Shown: one piece after another, positions 1 to 7,479 of the stretch | Layout of the letters: each line of letters starts with the position of its first letter | Numbering within the stretch: position 1 is the first letter of the stretch | NCBI RefSeq assembly: GCF_018919065.1 | Contig: NZ_JAHLQG010000011.1 | Coordinates: forward strand, 1 to 64,000 | Direction of reading: 5' to 3' | DNA: 64,000 nt | Origin: Blautia sp. MSJ-9 | Lineage (GTDB): Bacteria > Bacillota > Clostridia > Lachnospirales > Lachnospiraceae | Translations under genes and position numbers: made by a program | The notes under the pieces: generated by a model | The model's database searches: none | What the model saw: only the letters and a program-made list of their open reading frames with translations | What the model was told of the DNA's origin: nothing

Positions 1-102
1 AAATTTTAGTAAGACGTTGTATCTTGATCCATCAATATCCCATTTTTTATCATAATCAAATCCTTCTGCTGATATTTTCATCAATGCAGTATTGGCAAAT
101 TG
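1..102 (-). other. In-frame continuation of the SH3-like gene beyond an amber codon, cut by the window edge
   Basis: Past the TAG at 103-105 the same reading frame stays open to the left edge (34 codons, including a KISAEGFDYDKKWDIDG-like stretch). The next ATG (79-81) has no Shine-Dalgarno sequence. This looks like the tail of the gene at 103-381 separated by a nonsense codon, but the rest lies outside the window and a separate short gene cannot be excluded. Confidence 0.4.
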
Positions 103-381
103 CTAAGTTAATGACATTGATACATACCAGTATGTTCCTGAATAATTTACTACATCTACTGTATCAGTATTGTACAGTTTTCCAATAATATTGCTGTCAT
201 CATAGCACTGTGCATTACGAAGTGCCAGATATCCGCTTGCCACATTAACTCTGTAAGATTCCTCCGGGCAGGCATGACATAACTTTGCACTAACCGGTAA
301 TGACAATACAAATGCCATTATAACCATCATCATCCATTTCCAGTTAAATCTCTCTGCTAAATTAATTCGTTCTTTTCTCAT
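103..381 (-). CDS. Secreted SH3-like domain protein, probably truncated by an in-frame stop
   Basis: The first ~32 residues form a signal peptide: a basic start, a hydrophobic core and cleavage near PVSA. The mature part (VNVASGYLALRNAQ...IIGKLYNTDTVDVV...YWYV) has the spacing of a bacterial SH3b domain (family knowledge), a fold that usually binds cell-wall peptides. An AGGAGG lies 9 nt before the ATG. The frame stops at an amber codon right after the last SH3 strand, and the same frame then continues open to the window edge, so this is either a short secreted SH3 protein or the front of an interrupted longer one. It is the leftmost member of a row of secreted-protein genes and has a regulon-type promoter at 449-512. 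Confidence 0.6.
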   Translation of the reverse strand: MRKERINLAERFNWKWMMMVIMAFVLSLPVSAKLCHACPEESYRVNVASGYLALRNAQCYDDSNIIGKLYNTDTVDVVNYSGTYWYVSMSLT

Positions 382-448
382 AAGACATCCTCCTTTTGAT
401 CTGCGGTATATTTTTTCTATGTTTTTGTTTTGCTTACCTTGTACTGTT

Positions 449-512
449 ATATTACAGCAGCTTTTCCCGGAAGTGTTCCTATGCTGACGAATGACCAGTT
501 TTTTGTGACGAA
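449..512 (-). promoter_or_regulatory. Regulon-type promoter 1 (paired TTCGTC half-sites plus -10)
   Basis: Two exact TGACGAA copies (read on the plus strand) lie at 485-491 and 506-512, 21 bp apart. On the minus strand they are followed, after 30 bp, by a TAATAT -10 at 449-454. The hexamer expected at -35 (AACACT) is poor, which suggests an activator. The promoter at 2163-2226 is nearly the same sequence. Confidence 0.6.
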
Positions 513-567
513 TAGCATTTTATCCTTAAATTAACGTCGATTTTCGGTAACAAGTAAGCATAAGAAA

Positions 568-605
568 ACAGAGTGTATTCCATCAAAGTTTGGATTACAC
601 TCTGT
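568..605 (-). terminator. Terminator of the BIG2 protein gene
   Basis: A perfect 10-bp stem (ACAGAGTGTA with TACACTCTGT) is followed on the minus strand by TTTTCTTAT. A close copy of it ends the gene at 2393. Confidence 0.75.
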
Positions 606-616
606 TCTATTTTGAT

Positions 617-1402
617 TTAAAAATTATTTTGTTTAAATTTAATATATTTAGAGGAATCTTTATACAGATGCGAAGGCCCTTCTCCAATATTAATAATTTT
701 GTCATTCTTTATAACGTAACTGTCAATACAATTATGTCGAACACTATATAATGTATTATTTTCATATTTAAGACACTCACACGCTCTACAAGCAATTTCT
801 TCCAACTCGTTTACTTGATTTCCAGAATAAATAAACACTGTACACTGATTTGCCATCATTTTTCCTCTCTTTAAAGGATCACTTGGATTATATGGATCAT
901 ATAAACTATTTGTAGCAAGTAAAACCGGATATTTAGATCCTTTTACTGTTTTTATTGTGTAGTATTTATATTTACCCTTATTCTGTCTTAAAAACTCTTT
1001 ATATTTGTTTTCTACGTTATTACTTACTTTCACTTTAATCTGTACCTTATAGATATTACTGCCCTTAATTACATTAACATATACAACTGCATTTCCTGAC
1101 TTTACTCCTTTTATAATTCCTTTAGAACTTACTGAAACGATTTTATTGTTTGATGATCTGCAAGTAAATTTCACTCCCGTCATTCCTTTTAAATTCAGTA
1201 AATTTGCTACCTGTCCTTTTTCCATTGTTGTGCTGAACATCTTCTGCGAAAGTAATTTTCCTACTGTCAAATTAAGGTTGCTTATCTGCTGTGAGTTTTT
1301 TATTTCTGCTGCTGATGCTCCCGTAGTGAATATACCACAAGTCAATATCATACATAATAAAAAACAAAGCACTCTCGTCCATTTCTTTTCTCCCTTTTTC
1401 AT
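617..1402 (-). CDS. Secreted BIG2 Ig-like domain protein
   Basis: A signal peptide (about 30 residues, ending GASAAE) precedes a BIG2 domain at roughly residues 60-130, recognisable from 'SSNNKIVSVSSKGIIKGVK' and 'GNAVVYVNV'. The C-terminal ~120 residues (YYTIKTVKGSKYPVLLATNS..., four Cys) match nothing I recognise. The start is taken at the second of two ATGs (1402): the GGGG Shine-Dalgarno touches the first ATG but lies 7 nt from the second. BIG2 domains usually serve as stalks in surface proteins (family knowledge); the role here is unknown. A regulon-type promoter sits at 1449-1511. Confidence 0.7.
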   Translation of the reverse strand: MKKGEKKWTRVLCFLLCMILTCGIFTTGASAAEIKNSQQISNLNLTVGKLLSQKMFSTTMEKGQVANLLNLKGMTGVKFTCRSSNNKIVSVSSKGIIKGVKSGNAVVYVNVIKGSNIYKVQIKVKVSNNVENKYKEFLRQNKGKYKYYTIKTVKGSKYPVLLATNSLYDPYNPSDPLKRGKMMANQCTVFIYSGNQVNELEEIACRACECLKYENNTLYSVRHNCIDSYVIKNDKIINIGEGPSHLYKDSSKYIKFKQNNF

Positions 1403-1448
1403 TTTCATTCCCCGTCCTTTCCTTGCCTAACTTATTTCTGATAAGTTA

Positions 1449-1511
1449 AATATATCAGATTTCTGATGAATATGCAGATTTCGTGACGAAACGCATGATT
1501 AGCCTGCTGAA
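1449..1511 (-). promoter_or_regulatory. Regulon-type promoter 2
   Basis: Half-sites GACGAA (1485-1490) and GCTGAA (1506-1511), plus-strand reading, are 21 bp apart. A third near-copy, TGATGAA, lies at 1464-1470. A TATATT -10 (1449-1454) begins 29 bp after the proximal half-site on the minus strand. Confidence 0.55.
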
Positions 1512-1531
1512 CGACCAAATGAATATAAGAA

Positions 1532-1573
1532 AAAGAGACTATAATTTATAAATCATCAAATTATAATCTCTTT
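1532..1573 (-). terminator. Terminator of the gene at 1604-2098
   Basis: A long stem (AAAGAGACTATAATTT with AAATTATAATCTCTTT) is followed on the minus strand by a T-rich stretch. The same type of hairpin appears at 4414-4453. Confidence 0.7.
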
Positions 1574-1603
1574 GCTTTTTGTATTTAATTGTTTTTTTGT
1601 TTA

Positions 1604-2098
1604 TTATTTAATTTTAACTTCAATACTATTTTTCATATATTTAGCAATAGTATTATCATATTTAGACTTGCTTACCTTCTTACCATTAATCGCATATCCC
1701 TTTTCAAACTTCCCATTAAACTTCTCTGCCTGTACAATTTTTCTTGCACTTGTCCCACTAATTTTAAATATAGTATACGACATTCCCCCTGTGTTTCCAT
1801 TAGGTAACATTACTGTATGACAAGTCTTTGAAACTCTAAACGACATATTATATCCTTTTCCATATCCAATAACAGCTACATTCATATTTCTTCTCGTTCT
1901 TGGATTATATGTTCTAATCTCATTATAGCAATATCCCTGTGTTCTGTTATTCATAAGTAACTCAGGTATCCCATTTCCATCTACATCTATAATTTTGTAA
2001 TATCCGCTTTTTCCTTTCATATAATTCATATAGCTTGCTACTGCGGCATTATATACAGATGACGCCGCCATCGTTGGTACAGTTGTTGTAAAACACAA
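1604..2098 (-). pseudogene. Secreted 'DxDGNGxPEL' protein with a truncated 5' end
   Basis: The body carries 'IIDVDGNGIPELLMNN', a calcium-loop-like motif common in secreted Lachnospiraceae proteins, followed by ~110 unrecognised residues. The 5' end looks damaged. A strong AAAAGGAGG lies at the expected place, but the ATG next to it is in another frame. The only start in this frame is a TTG (2098) giving CFTTTVPTMAASS, which resembles only the tail of a signal peptide. The basic n-region and core seem to have been lost. A TTG-started cytoplasmic product is possible. The sequence at 20025-20417 carries the same motif and also lacks its N-terminus. Confidence 0.5.
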
Positions 2099-2162
2099 AA
2101 ATATTGCATCCTCCTTTTGATCTACGTTATATTTTTTCTTATGTTTTGCTTACCTTGCTGTT

Positions 2163-2226
2163 ATATTACTGCAGATTTTTTCTAAATTGTTCTTCTGCTG
2201 ACGAATGACCAGGTTTTTGTGAAAAA
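2163..2226 (-). promoter_or_regulatory. Regulon-type promoter 3
   Basis: TGACGAA (2199-2205) and a weaker TGAAAAA (2220-2226) are 21 bp apart. A TAATAT -10 (2163-2168) lies exactly 30 bp beyond the proximal half-site on the minus strand. The sequence around it, including GTAATATAACAG, is shared with promoter 1. Confidence 0.55.
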
Positions 2227-2245
2227 TGGCATTTTATCTTTACAA

Positions 2246-2287
2246 AAACAGAGTGCACCCTATTAAAGTCTGGATTACACTCTGTTT
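2246..2287 (-). terminator. Terminator of the gene at 2393-2989
   Basis: Stem AAACAGAGTG with CACTCTGTTT, followed on the minus strand by TTTTTGTAAAG. It is clearly related to the terminator at 568-605. Confidence 0.7.
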
Positions 2288-2392
2288 CAATTTTCATTCC
2301 CTGTCCTGAGTCAAGCGGATAAAATCATCTGCTTCGCTACTTGCTCATAACCAAATAACTTCTCCGCAGTTTATTTGGTTATAATATAGGAT

Positions 2393-2989
2393 TTACCAGG
2401 TCCCATATTTCCTAATATGTTTTCCAGCTAGTTCAGATGCTCCATTTGGGCTGAAATCAAATGTATGATATTTAAGTACTTTCCATTGATAATCATATTT
2501 ATCACCATAATCATCAATATTCGTAGAACAAGATTTACTATGCCCCAGCCAAGGTGTGGAATCCATTTTTTGCTTGTAAAACATACTTGTGATATACATA
2601 TCAAATCTTGCACCGGCAGGAGTAGGAGAACTGCCGCTGAAAATAGTACTACCATATTTTGCTTTCTGCTCATCATCGATACCTGGTGTGTTCTGAAGCA
2701 ATTCTGACATTTGCCAAAAACAATACGGTATAGAACCTGGCTCTGCTGAAAATTTTTCTTCAGCTGAATCATCCTCATCTGAAACAGAAAATGCAGGCAC
2801 ATACCCATCTGCACGAAATGTCCATGAATCAGTGATATCATTAAGATAATCCACATATTCAGTAATTTCTGCTTTACTGTGTGATTTTTTTGGTGTTAAA
2901 GTAGCGGCACTGACTGGGGCTGCCATGGTTGCTACAGTAGCAACTGTAACTGTTAAAGTTACTAACTTCCTTAAAACTTTTTTCAACAT
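2393..2989 (-). CDS. Secreted protein of unknown function
   Basis: The start is set at ATG 2989 because GGAGGAG lies 9 nt upstream; two earlier in-frame ATGs overlap that Shine-Dalgarno. A signal peptide of ~28 residues (MLKKVLRKLVTLTV... PVSAA) leads a ~170-residue mature protein rich in Asp, Ser and aromatics (YCFWQMSELLQ, STPWLGHSKSC, YDYQWKVLKYHTFDF). I recognise no family. It lies between two spacers that recur in this array and has its own regulon-type promoter. Confidence 0.6.
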   Translation of the reverse strand: MLKKVLRKLVTLTVTVATVATMAAPVSAATLTPKKSHSKAEITEYVDYLNDITDSWTFRADGYVPAFSVSDEDDSAEEKFSAEPGSIPYCFWQMSELLQNTPGIDDEQKAKYGSTIFSGSSPTPAGARFDMYITSMFYKQKMDSTPWLGHSKSCSTNIDDYGDKYDYQWKVLKYHTFDFSPNGASELAGKHIRKYGTW

Positions 2990-3064
2990 ATGTATTTTCT
3001 CCTCCATCATGTATTTTTCTCATTACCAGCATTCTCTCTGTTCTTTGTCACTTCTGATAAGTCT

Positions 3065-3127
3065 AAAATAACAAATTTCATCCCAATATGTAGATTTTAT
3101 GATGAAACGTAGCTTTGGAAAGATGAA
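3065..3127 (-). promoter_or_regulatory. Regulon-type promoter 4
   Basis: GATGAA at 3101-3106 and again at 3122-3127 (plus-strand reading), 21 bp apart. A TATTTT -10 at 3065-3070 begins 29 bp after the proximal half-site. The flanks align with promoters 2 and 5. Confidence 0.55.
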
Positions 3128-3166
3128 TAACCCAAATTAATGTAAAAAAGAAATTATACTCCCGAA

Positions 3167-4237
3167 TTATTCGCAAATTAGTCTCGAAGTTCCATAGTAA
3201 GTAATGTTTGCTTTTGAAATATAAATATTTTTATTTTTGCGCGGCACCCATATTGCACCATGTTCATATCCCGGTTTTGTTTTTAAAACAGCTTCTCTTA
3301 TTGAAACATGACCGTTATTTTCTACCTGTACAATCATAATTGGAGCCGCTTTTTTACTGATAAACGTTCCACCTATAATATCTGTAGATCCCTTGCCTCC
3401 ACAACATAAAGCATATGAACCACCTGTTATTACTCCCCCTTTTATAAAAATTTCACCACTCAGAACATTTGAAATTGCATATGCACTACCTGTTATCGTA
3501 CCACCTTCTATCGTCATTTTCCCGTTATTACGTATCCCAACTGAACCTCCTGTATAAGTTCCACCCGTGATCGTAACTTCTCCACTACGATTGTAAATAG
3601 CTGTGTTCTTTGTCCTATATGTTCCTCCTTTCAGGAAAACGGTACCATTCACTATCTCAAAATAAGATAAAATATTATAAGTTCCTTTATGAATAACTGT
3701 TTTTCCCCCTTTAATAAGCATATTGCCATTTACCGTTGCATTTTCACTTTCCAGAGTCCCCGCATCATTATACATTCCACACAGTTGTGCGCCTCTTAAA
3801 ATTGTCCTTCCATTATTTCTGATACTTCCAAATTTTCCTTTTTTCATGATCAATGTTGCACCTGGCTCTACAATAAAAGAAGTTCCATTTCCGTTCTTGA
3901 CGGTTACAGTTCCCTTCTTTACAATAATTAGCCCATGCAAAGCATCTTTCATGGAAAAAGTCTGAAAGTTTTTGAAATCAATTGTATAGCTGGTATCTTT
4001 TTCTAATACTACCGCCTGTTCATAACAGTCTCCCTTCCGATATACAATAGTCTGTCCTTTTTTTACTGCTTTTACGGCTTTTTCCAGAGTCATATATCTC
4101 TTACTTCCAATCCTGACAACCTCTGGGTAAGGTACTTCTGATGTTTTTGCTGCTTTTACCTTTACCGGACCACTAAAGAACACCATACATATTAAACAGC
4201 AAAACATCAGCATCCATTTCGTCTTTCTTTTTGTCAT
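3167..4237 (-). CDS. Secreted right-handed beta-helix repeat protein
   Basis: AGGAGG lies 8 nt before the ATG at 4237. A signal peptide (~30 residues, ending KVKAA) is followed by a short domain with 'RIGSKRYMTLEKAVKAVKKG', which resembles the N-cap of pectin-lyase-like proteins. From about residue 90 to the end there are short repeats of GGTYxxxx, GGTITG and GGVITG type with Asn/Ile ladders, typical of parallel beta-helix surface proteins (family knowledge). No catalytic residues can be assigned, so adhesin or glycan binding is as likely as an enzyme. Confidence 0.65.
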   Translation of the reverse strand: MTKRKTKWMLMFCCLICMVFFSGPVKVKAAKTSEVPYPEVVRIGSKRYMTLEKAVKAVKKGQTIVYRKGDCYEQAVVLEKDTSYTIDFKNFQTFSMKDALHGLIIVKKGTVTVKNGNGTSFIVEPGATLIMKKGKFGSIRNNGRTILRGAQLCGMYNDAGTLESENATVNGNMLIKGGKTVIHKGTYNILSYFEIVNGTVFLKGGTYRTKNTAIYNRSGEVTITGGTYTGGSVGIRNNGKMTIEGGTITGSAYAISNVLSGEIFIKGGVITGGSYALCCGGKGSTDIIGGTFISKKAAPIMIVQVENNGHVSIREAVLKTKPGYEHGAIWVPRKNKNIYISKANITYYGTSRLICE

Positions 4238-4275
4238 AATCAATTCCTCCTGACTTTTATTATTTTGACAAATTT

Positions 4276-4339
4276 ACAATATCAATAATTGATCGAAATA
4301 AATTAGAATCATGATGAAATGCTTGTTTTTTCTAATGAA
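4276..4339 (-). promoter_or_regulatory. Regulon-type promoter 5
   Basis: GATGAA (4313-4318) and AATGAA (4334-4339), plus-strand reading, are 21 bp apart. A TATTGT -10 (4276-4281) lies 30 bp past the proximal half-site on the minus strand. Confidence 0.5.
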
Positions 4340-4380
4340 TAACCATAATCAGTACAAGAAAGAATTATCCTCAGGAAGGC

Positions 4381-4411
4381 TTTATTATGTCATAGACTAT
4401 GACATAATAAA
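4381..4411. repeat. Perfect 31-bp palindrome with a one-base centre
   Basis: TTTATTATGTCATAG, one A, then its exact reverse complement. It lies in the 316-bp gap between the beta-helix gene and the FnIII protein gene, outside the promoter and just beyond a terminator hairpin. It could be an operator, part of a compound terminator or a mobile-element scar. Confidence 0.5.
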
Positions 4412-4413
4412 AC

Positions 4414-4453
4414 AAAGAGACTATCATTCACAAATTGAATCATAATCTCTTCG
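4414..4453 (-). terminator. Terminator of the multidomain FnIII protein gene
   Basis: Stem GAGACTATCATTC with GAATCATAATCTC (one mismatch), followed on the minus strand by TTTGTTTTATTA. Confidence 0.65.
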
Positions 4454-4553
4454 TTAGCCAGACAGATATCCACACTCTGCCTTCGAATACAATACTTATA
4501 TTTTACAACAACTGCTGGCTTTCATTTCCATTATTACAGCATCTTAACACCAT

Positions 4554-6476
4554 TTATCTCTTAACGCTTTTCACAACTGAATAAGAGCTATAAACATTCT
4601 TTCCATTATTCTGGCATACTGCGCGTACTTTATATTTATAGGTCATACCTTTTTTCAGTTTTCTGTCTGTAAAGGTTATTGATGCAGTGGTTCCTGCTTT
4701 TTTCCAGGTTTTGCCGTCATATCTGTATACCAGATATTTTGTCGCTCCTGCAGCCTTTTTCCAGGTGAGTTTCACTGCATCTTTACCGGAAGTTTTGGCA
4801 GATGTTACAGTTGGAGTTCCTAATGTGATCTGATATGTCTTTTTGACCGATCCTGTATAATTTCCTTTTCCTGTAATTGTTACAGAAGCAGTTCCGATTT
4901 TGGTATTAGATTTACAGGAAATGGTATAGTCTTTATCCTTGACCAGTTCCTTGCCTTTATATGTAATCTTTACCTTCGGAACAACTGCCTTACCTTTATA
5001 TGTATATTTGTTCGGCATGGAAATGCTACAATTTGGCATTTTTACTGTATCCTGTACGCCCAGCTCAGTTACTTTAAATGTAATCTTTTCACTTGTTGCT
5101 GATTCCGGTCTGATATAGTATTCTGTATTCGGATTAAGTCTGAAAGTTTCTCCGGATTCGTTTCCGCCACATTCTTCCATATTCTTTGTCTCGGCATCAT
5201 ATTTATAAACGTCCAGATACTTTACTTTATCCAGTGCTTCTATCACATACTCTTCGCTGTTTCCGGTTTTCAGACGAAGCCACGCTTCATTTCTTCCTAT
5301 ATTGTCAACCGTAACTGTACCACTTCCGTTAATTGTAGGCATAGATGTAAGCGGCTTCACTTCTACATTTTTTACGCATACTTTCTGCTCAGTATCTTTT
5401 ATCGTAAAATATACATCATAAGTTCCTACCGGAACCGGATCATACCGCCACATATCATAAGAACCTTCATAATCACATTTCGCAATCAATTCTTTCCCCG
5501 TCTTGGTTCTACACCAGTAATCTGTAGGAAGCACCTGAGTAGTTCCGTTTGCATAGGTAACTTCGATTTTTCCGCCTCTTAAATACATTTCATAGTATCT
5601 GGCTGTTCCTTCGTAAGTATATTTAATTTCCGGTTCCTTAATAAGTTTTACAGATGTAATCTCACTTTCATATTCCAGTTTGAAATTTACTTTTTTGAGA
5701 CTTGTGTTATACGTCCATATATAATAGGTCTTCCCTTTTTCAAATTTTTCTGAAGTGTCATTATTAAAATCTGCATCCGAAACATTAATTGACACATCAT
5801 CCGGCGATGTGATCCTGCAAGGAGTATCATACTGTGGAATAAATTTCACAACGGCTTTATTACCGATTACTTTTACTTCAGTTGTACATGGATTGGAAAT
5901 ATCCTGCTTCAATTCAGTTGCCTGGTCTGGATGCAGTACCTGGATTGGAATTGAATTACTCTGGATATCTTTGTATCTGATCACACACTCATAATCTCCA
6001 GGCTGCACTTCGCCAGTTACTCTCTGTCCGCTTTTGTCCAACAGACAAATATCATATACATTGTAATATTCATCCCTCGCTACGTAAGCGTTAGATTCCC
6101 AGTCTATTTCTACCTGAGATTTCTCTCCGTTTGTATAAGTAATCTCAAAACACATACCCCAGAAATCCAAGCCTTCGTCTGGGTAATCTTCCAGCCTGTA
6201 CCAGACATTGCTTCTCTTTGGTTCCTTCACAATGGAAATACTCTCAGGTACCGCATTTTCATTGTCTTCGTCGTCATCTTCATAGCTTTGCGCTACTGGT
6301 ACTTCTTCTGCATTTTCAGAAAATCCAGCTATCTGTTCCTCTTCACTCTGGTCTGTAAACTCTGCTGATGCTTCCGCCTGTTCTCCGCTTGTAAACTCCG
6401 CTCCCATTGCCGGGATTCCTGTGGAAACCATCATAGTTGCGGCTAAAATAACTGATACTGCTGTTCTTTTTTTCAT
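4554..6476 (-). CDS. Large secreted multidomain adhesin-like protein with C-terminal FnIII domain
   Basis: A 640-residue protein. Residues 1-26 are a signal peptide, followed by an acidic Glu/Asp-rich linker to ~residue 75. Several beta-rich Ig-like segments follow; two share the pattern 'SIVKEPKRSNVWYRLEDYP' / 'KLIKEPEIKYTYEGTARYY'. A further Ig-like module (YTYKGKAVVPKVKITYKGK ... NYTGSVKKTYQI, about 480-550) is of a type common in Lachnospiraceae surface proteins, and a fibronectin type III domain (about 555-640: VKLTWKKAAGATKYLVYR) closes the chain. There is no LPXTG. It is probably an extracellular binding protein. Its upstream region lacks the paired half-sites seen before its neighbours. 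Confidence 0.65.
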   Translation of the reverse strand: MKKRTAVSVILAATMMVSTGIPAMGAEFTSGEQAEASAEFTDQSEEEQIAGFSENAEEVPVAQSYEDDDEDNENAVPESISIVKEPKRSNVWYRLEDYPDEGLDFWGMCFEITYTNGEKSQVEIDWESNAYVARDEYYNVYDICLLDKSGQRVTGEVQPGDYECVIRYKDIQSNSIPIQVLHPDQATELKQDISNPCTTEVKVIGNKAVVKFIPQYDTPCRITSPDDVSINVSDADFNNDTSEKFEKGKTYYIWTYNTSLKKVNFKLEYESEITSVKLIKEPEIKYTYEGTARYYEMYLRGGKIEVTYANGTTQVLPTDYWCRTKTGKELIAKCDYEGSYDMWRYDPVPVGTYDVYFTIKDTEQKVCVKNVEVKPLTSMPTINGSGTVTVDNIGRNEAWLRLKTGNSEEYVIEALDKVKYLDVYKYDAETKNMEECGGNESGETFRLNPNTEYYIRPESATSEKITFKVTELGVQDTVKMPNCSISMPNKYTYKGKAVVPKVKITYKGKELVKDKDYTISCKSNTKIGTASVTITGKGNYTGSVKKTYQITLGTPTVTSAKTSGKDAVKLTWKKAAGATKYLVYRYDGKTWKKAGTTASITFTDRKLKKGMTYKYKVRAVCQNNGKNVYSSYSVVKSVKR

Positions 6477-6527
6477 CTTATTTTTTTGTCCTTTCTGTAT
6501 ATGGTTTATATTTTTATTTCTATATAA

Positions 6528-6582
6528 AAAATTTGCGCGTCTAACTCAGCACTAAGTAGCAAGAATGCGACGCGCAATTTTT
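6528..6582 (-). terminator. Terminator of the short BIG2 protein gene
   Basis: Inverted repeat AAAATTTGCGCGTC / GACGCGCAATTTTT around a ~27-nt loop. On the minus strand the 3' arm runs into TTTTTTATATAG. Confidence 0.6.
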
Positions 6583-6611
6583 CAGTCAGTATTTTATTAT
6601 TCTTTAATTTC

Positions 6612-7031
6612 TTATCTACGTCCCTTCACATGCCCATCACATACACTAACTCTAACTTTCACATATGTTACCTTCGTTCCTCGCATAACTTTAATGGTTA
6701 TCACCGCTTTTCCAGTTTTATTACCTCTTATCACACCTTTGGAATTTACGCTTACCACCTTATTATCAGATGAGCTATAACTGATTCTTGTTCCTGTCAT
6801 CCAGATTGCTTTTGGCAGTCTCTTTGAACAACCTTTATTAATACTCACACTGGTGAAATTCAAAAACGAAAACATCTTTGCATCAGATGAATCTGTGTGT
6901 GTTCCCTGATAAACTGTTACGGCATTTGTTGTTTGTGCTGCTGGTACTTCTGCACTTGCGACCCCACAAGATAACATCATACATAATAATAAACAAGCTG
7001 CTTTTTTCATTCTTTTCTTTTCCTTTTTCAT
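6612..7031 (-). CDS. Short secreted BIG2-domain protein
   Basis: 139 residues. A basic, Lys-rich start and hydrophobic core (KKAACLLLCMMLSCGVASA) form a signal peptide. The rest is one BIG2 Ig-like domain (SYSSSDNKVVSVNSKGVIRG, KAVITIKVMRG). It resembles the BIG2 part of the protein at 617-1402 but has no C-terminal domain. ATG 7031 is chosen because GGGGA lies at normal distance; another ATG 4 nt upstream is out of frame. It has a regulon-type promoter and its own terminator, so it is monocistronic. Confidence 0.65.
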   Translation of the reverse strand: MKKEKKRMKKAACLLLCMMLSCGVASAEVPAAQTTNAVTVYQGTHTDSSDAKMFSFLNFTSVSINKGCSKRLPKAIWMTGTRISYSSSDNKVVSVNSKGVIRGNKTGKAVITIKVMRGTKVTYVKVRVSVCDGHVKGRR

Positions 7032-7086
7032 TTTTCATTCCCCTTTTCTTTCTATCTGATTTTATGTATCTCTTGTTGATGATGTT

Positions 7087-7149
7087 AGATTACCATACAA
7101 AGTCTCATTTGCATTCAATTGCTGACGAACAGCATATTTAACCGACAAA
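7087..7149 (-). promoter_or_regulatory. Regulon-type promoter 6
   Basis: GACGAA (7124-7129) and GACAAA (7144-7149), plus-strand reading, are 20 bp apart. A TAATCT -10 (7087-7092) lies 30 bp past the proximal half-site. Confidence 0.5.
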
Positions 7150-7171
7150 TGACCTGTTCTGAGCAAAAAAA

Positions 7172-7210
7172 GAGTGCCGCTTTCAGATTTATGATCCAAA
7201 AGTGGCACCC
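7172..7210 (-). terminator. Terminator ending the Dlt-like operon
   Basis: Stem GTGCCGCTTT with AAAGTGGCAC (one mismatch), followed on the minus strand by CTTTTTTTG, downstream of the carrier-protein gene. Confidence 0.75.
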
Positions 7211-7234
7211 TACATCAATATCTTATTCAGTTAA

Positions 7235-7459
7235 TCAATCTTTCAGTCTGCACACCATATCCCACAGTGCTTTTGCAGAGTTGAAGTTCTCCGGGATGAT
7301 ATCTGCCGGAGTGATTGTGATGTCATAAGTATCCTGCAGTTCACTGACAATTGACAGGATTGCAAAGGAATCAAGGATTCCGTCATCAATTAAAGTATCG
7401 CAGTTTTCAAAGTCTGCATCCGGCTGGATTTCTTCCAGTAATTCGATTAATTCTTCCAT
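7235..7459 (-). CDS. DltC-like acyl/aminoacyl carrier protein
   Basis: A 74-residue acidic four-helix carrier protein. 'DTLIDDGILDSFAILS' carries the phosphopantetheine-attachment motif with Ser31, as in D-alanyl carrier protein DltC and related peptidyl carriers (family knowledge). It is the last gene of the operon, 20 bp after the decarboxylase gene, and ends in a strong terminator. With an adenylating enzyme, an MBOAT and an SGNH-like protein nearby, it probably carries an aminoacyl thioester to the membrane. The decarboxylase next to it suggests the cargo is not simply D-alanine. No start ambiguity. Confidence 0.85.
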   Translation of the reverse strand: MEELIELLEEIQPDADFENCDTLIDDGILDSFAILSIVSELQDTYDITITPADIIPENFNSAKALWDMVCRLKD

Positions 7460-7479
7460 CGTATTCTCTCCCTGTTTTC

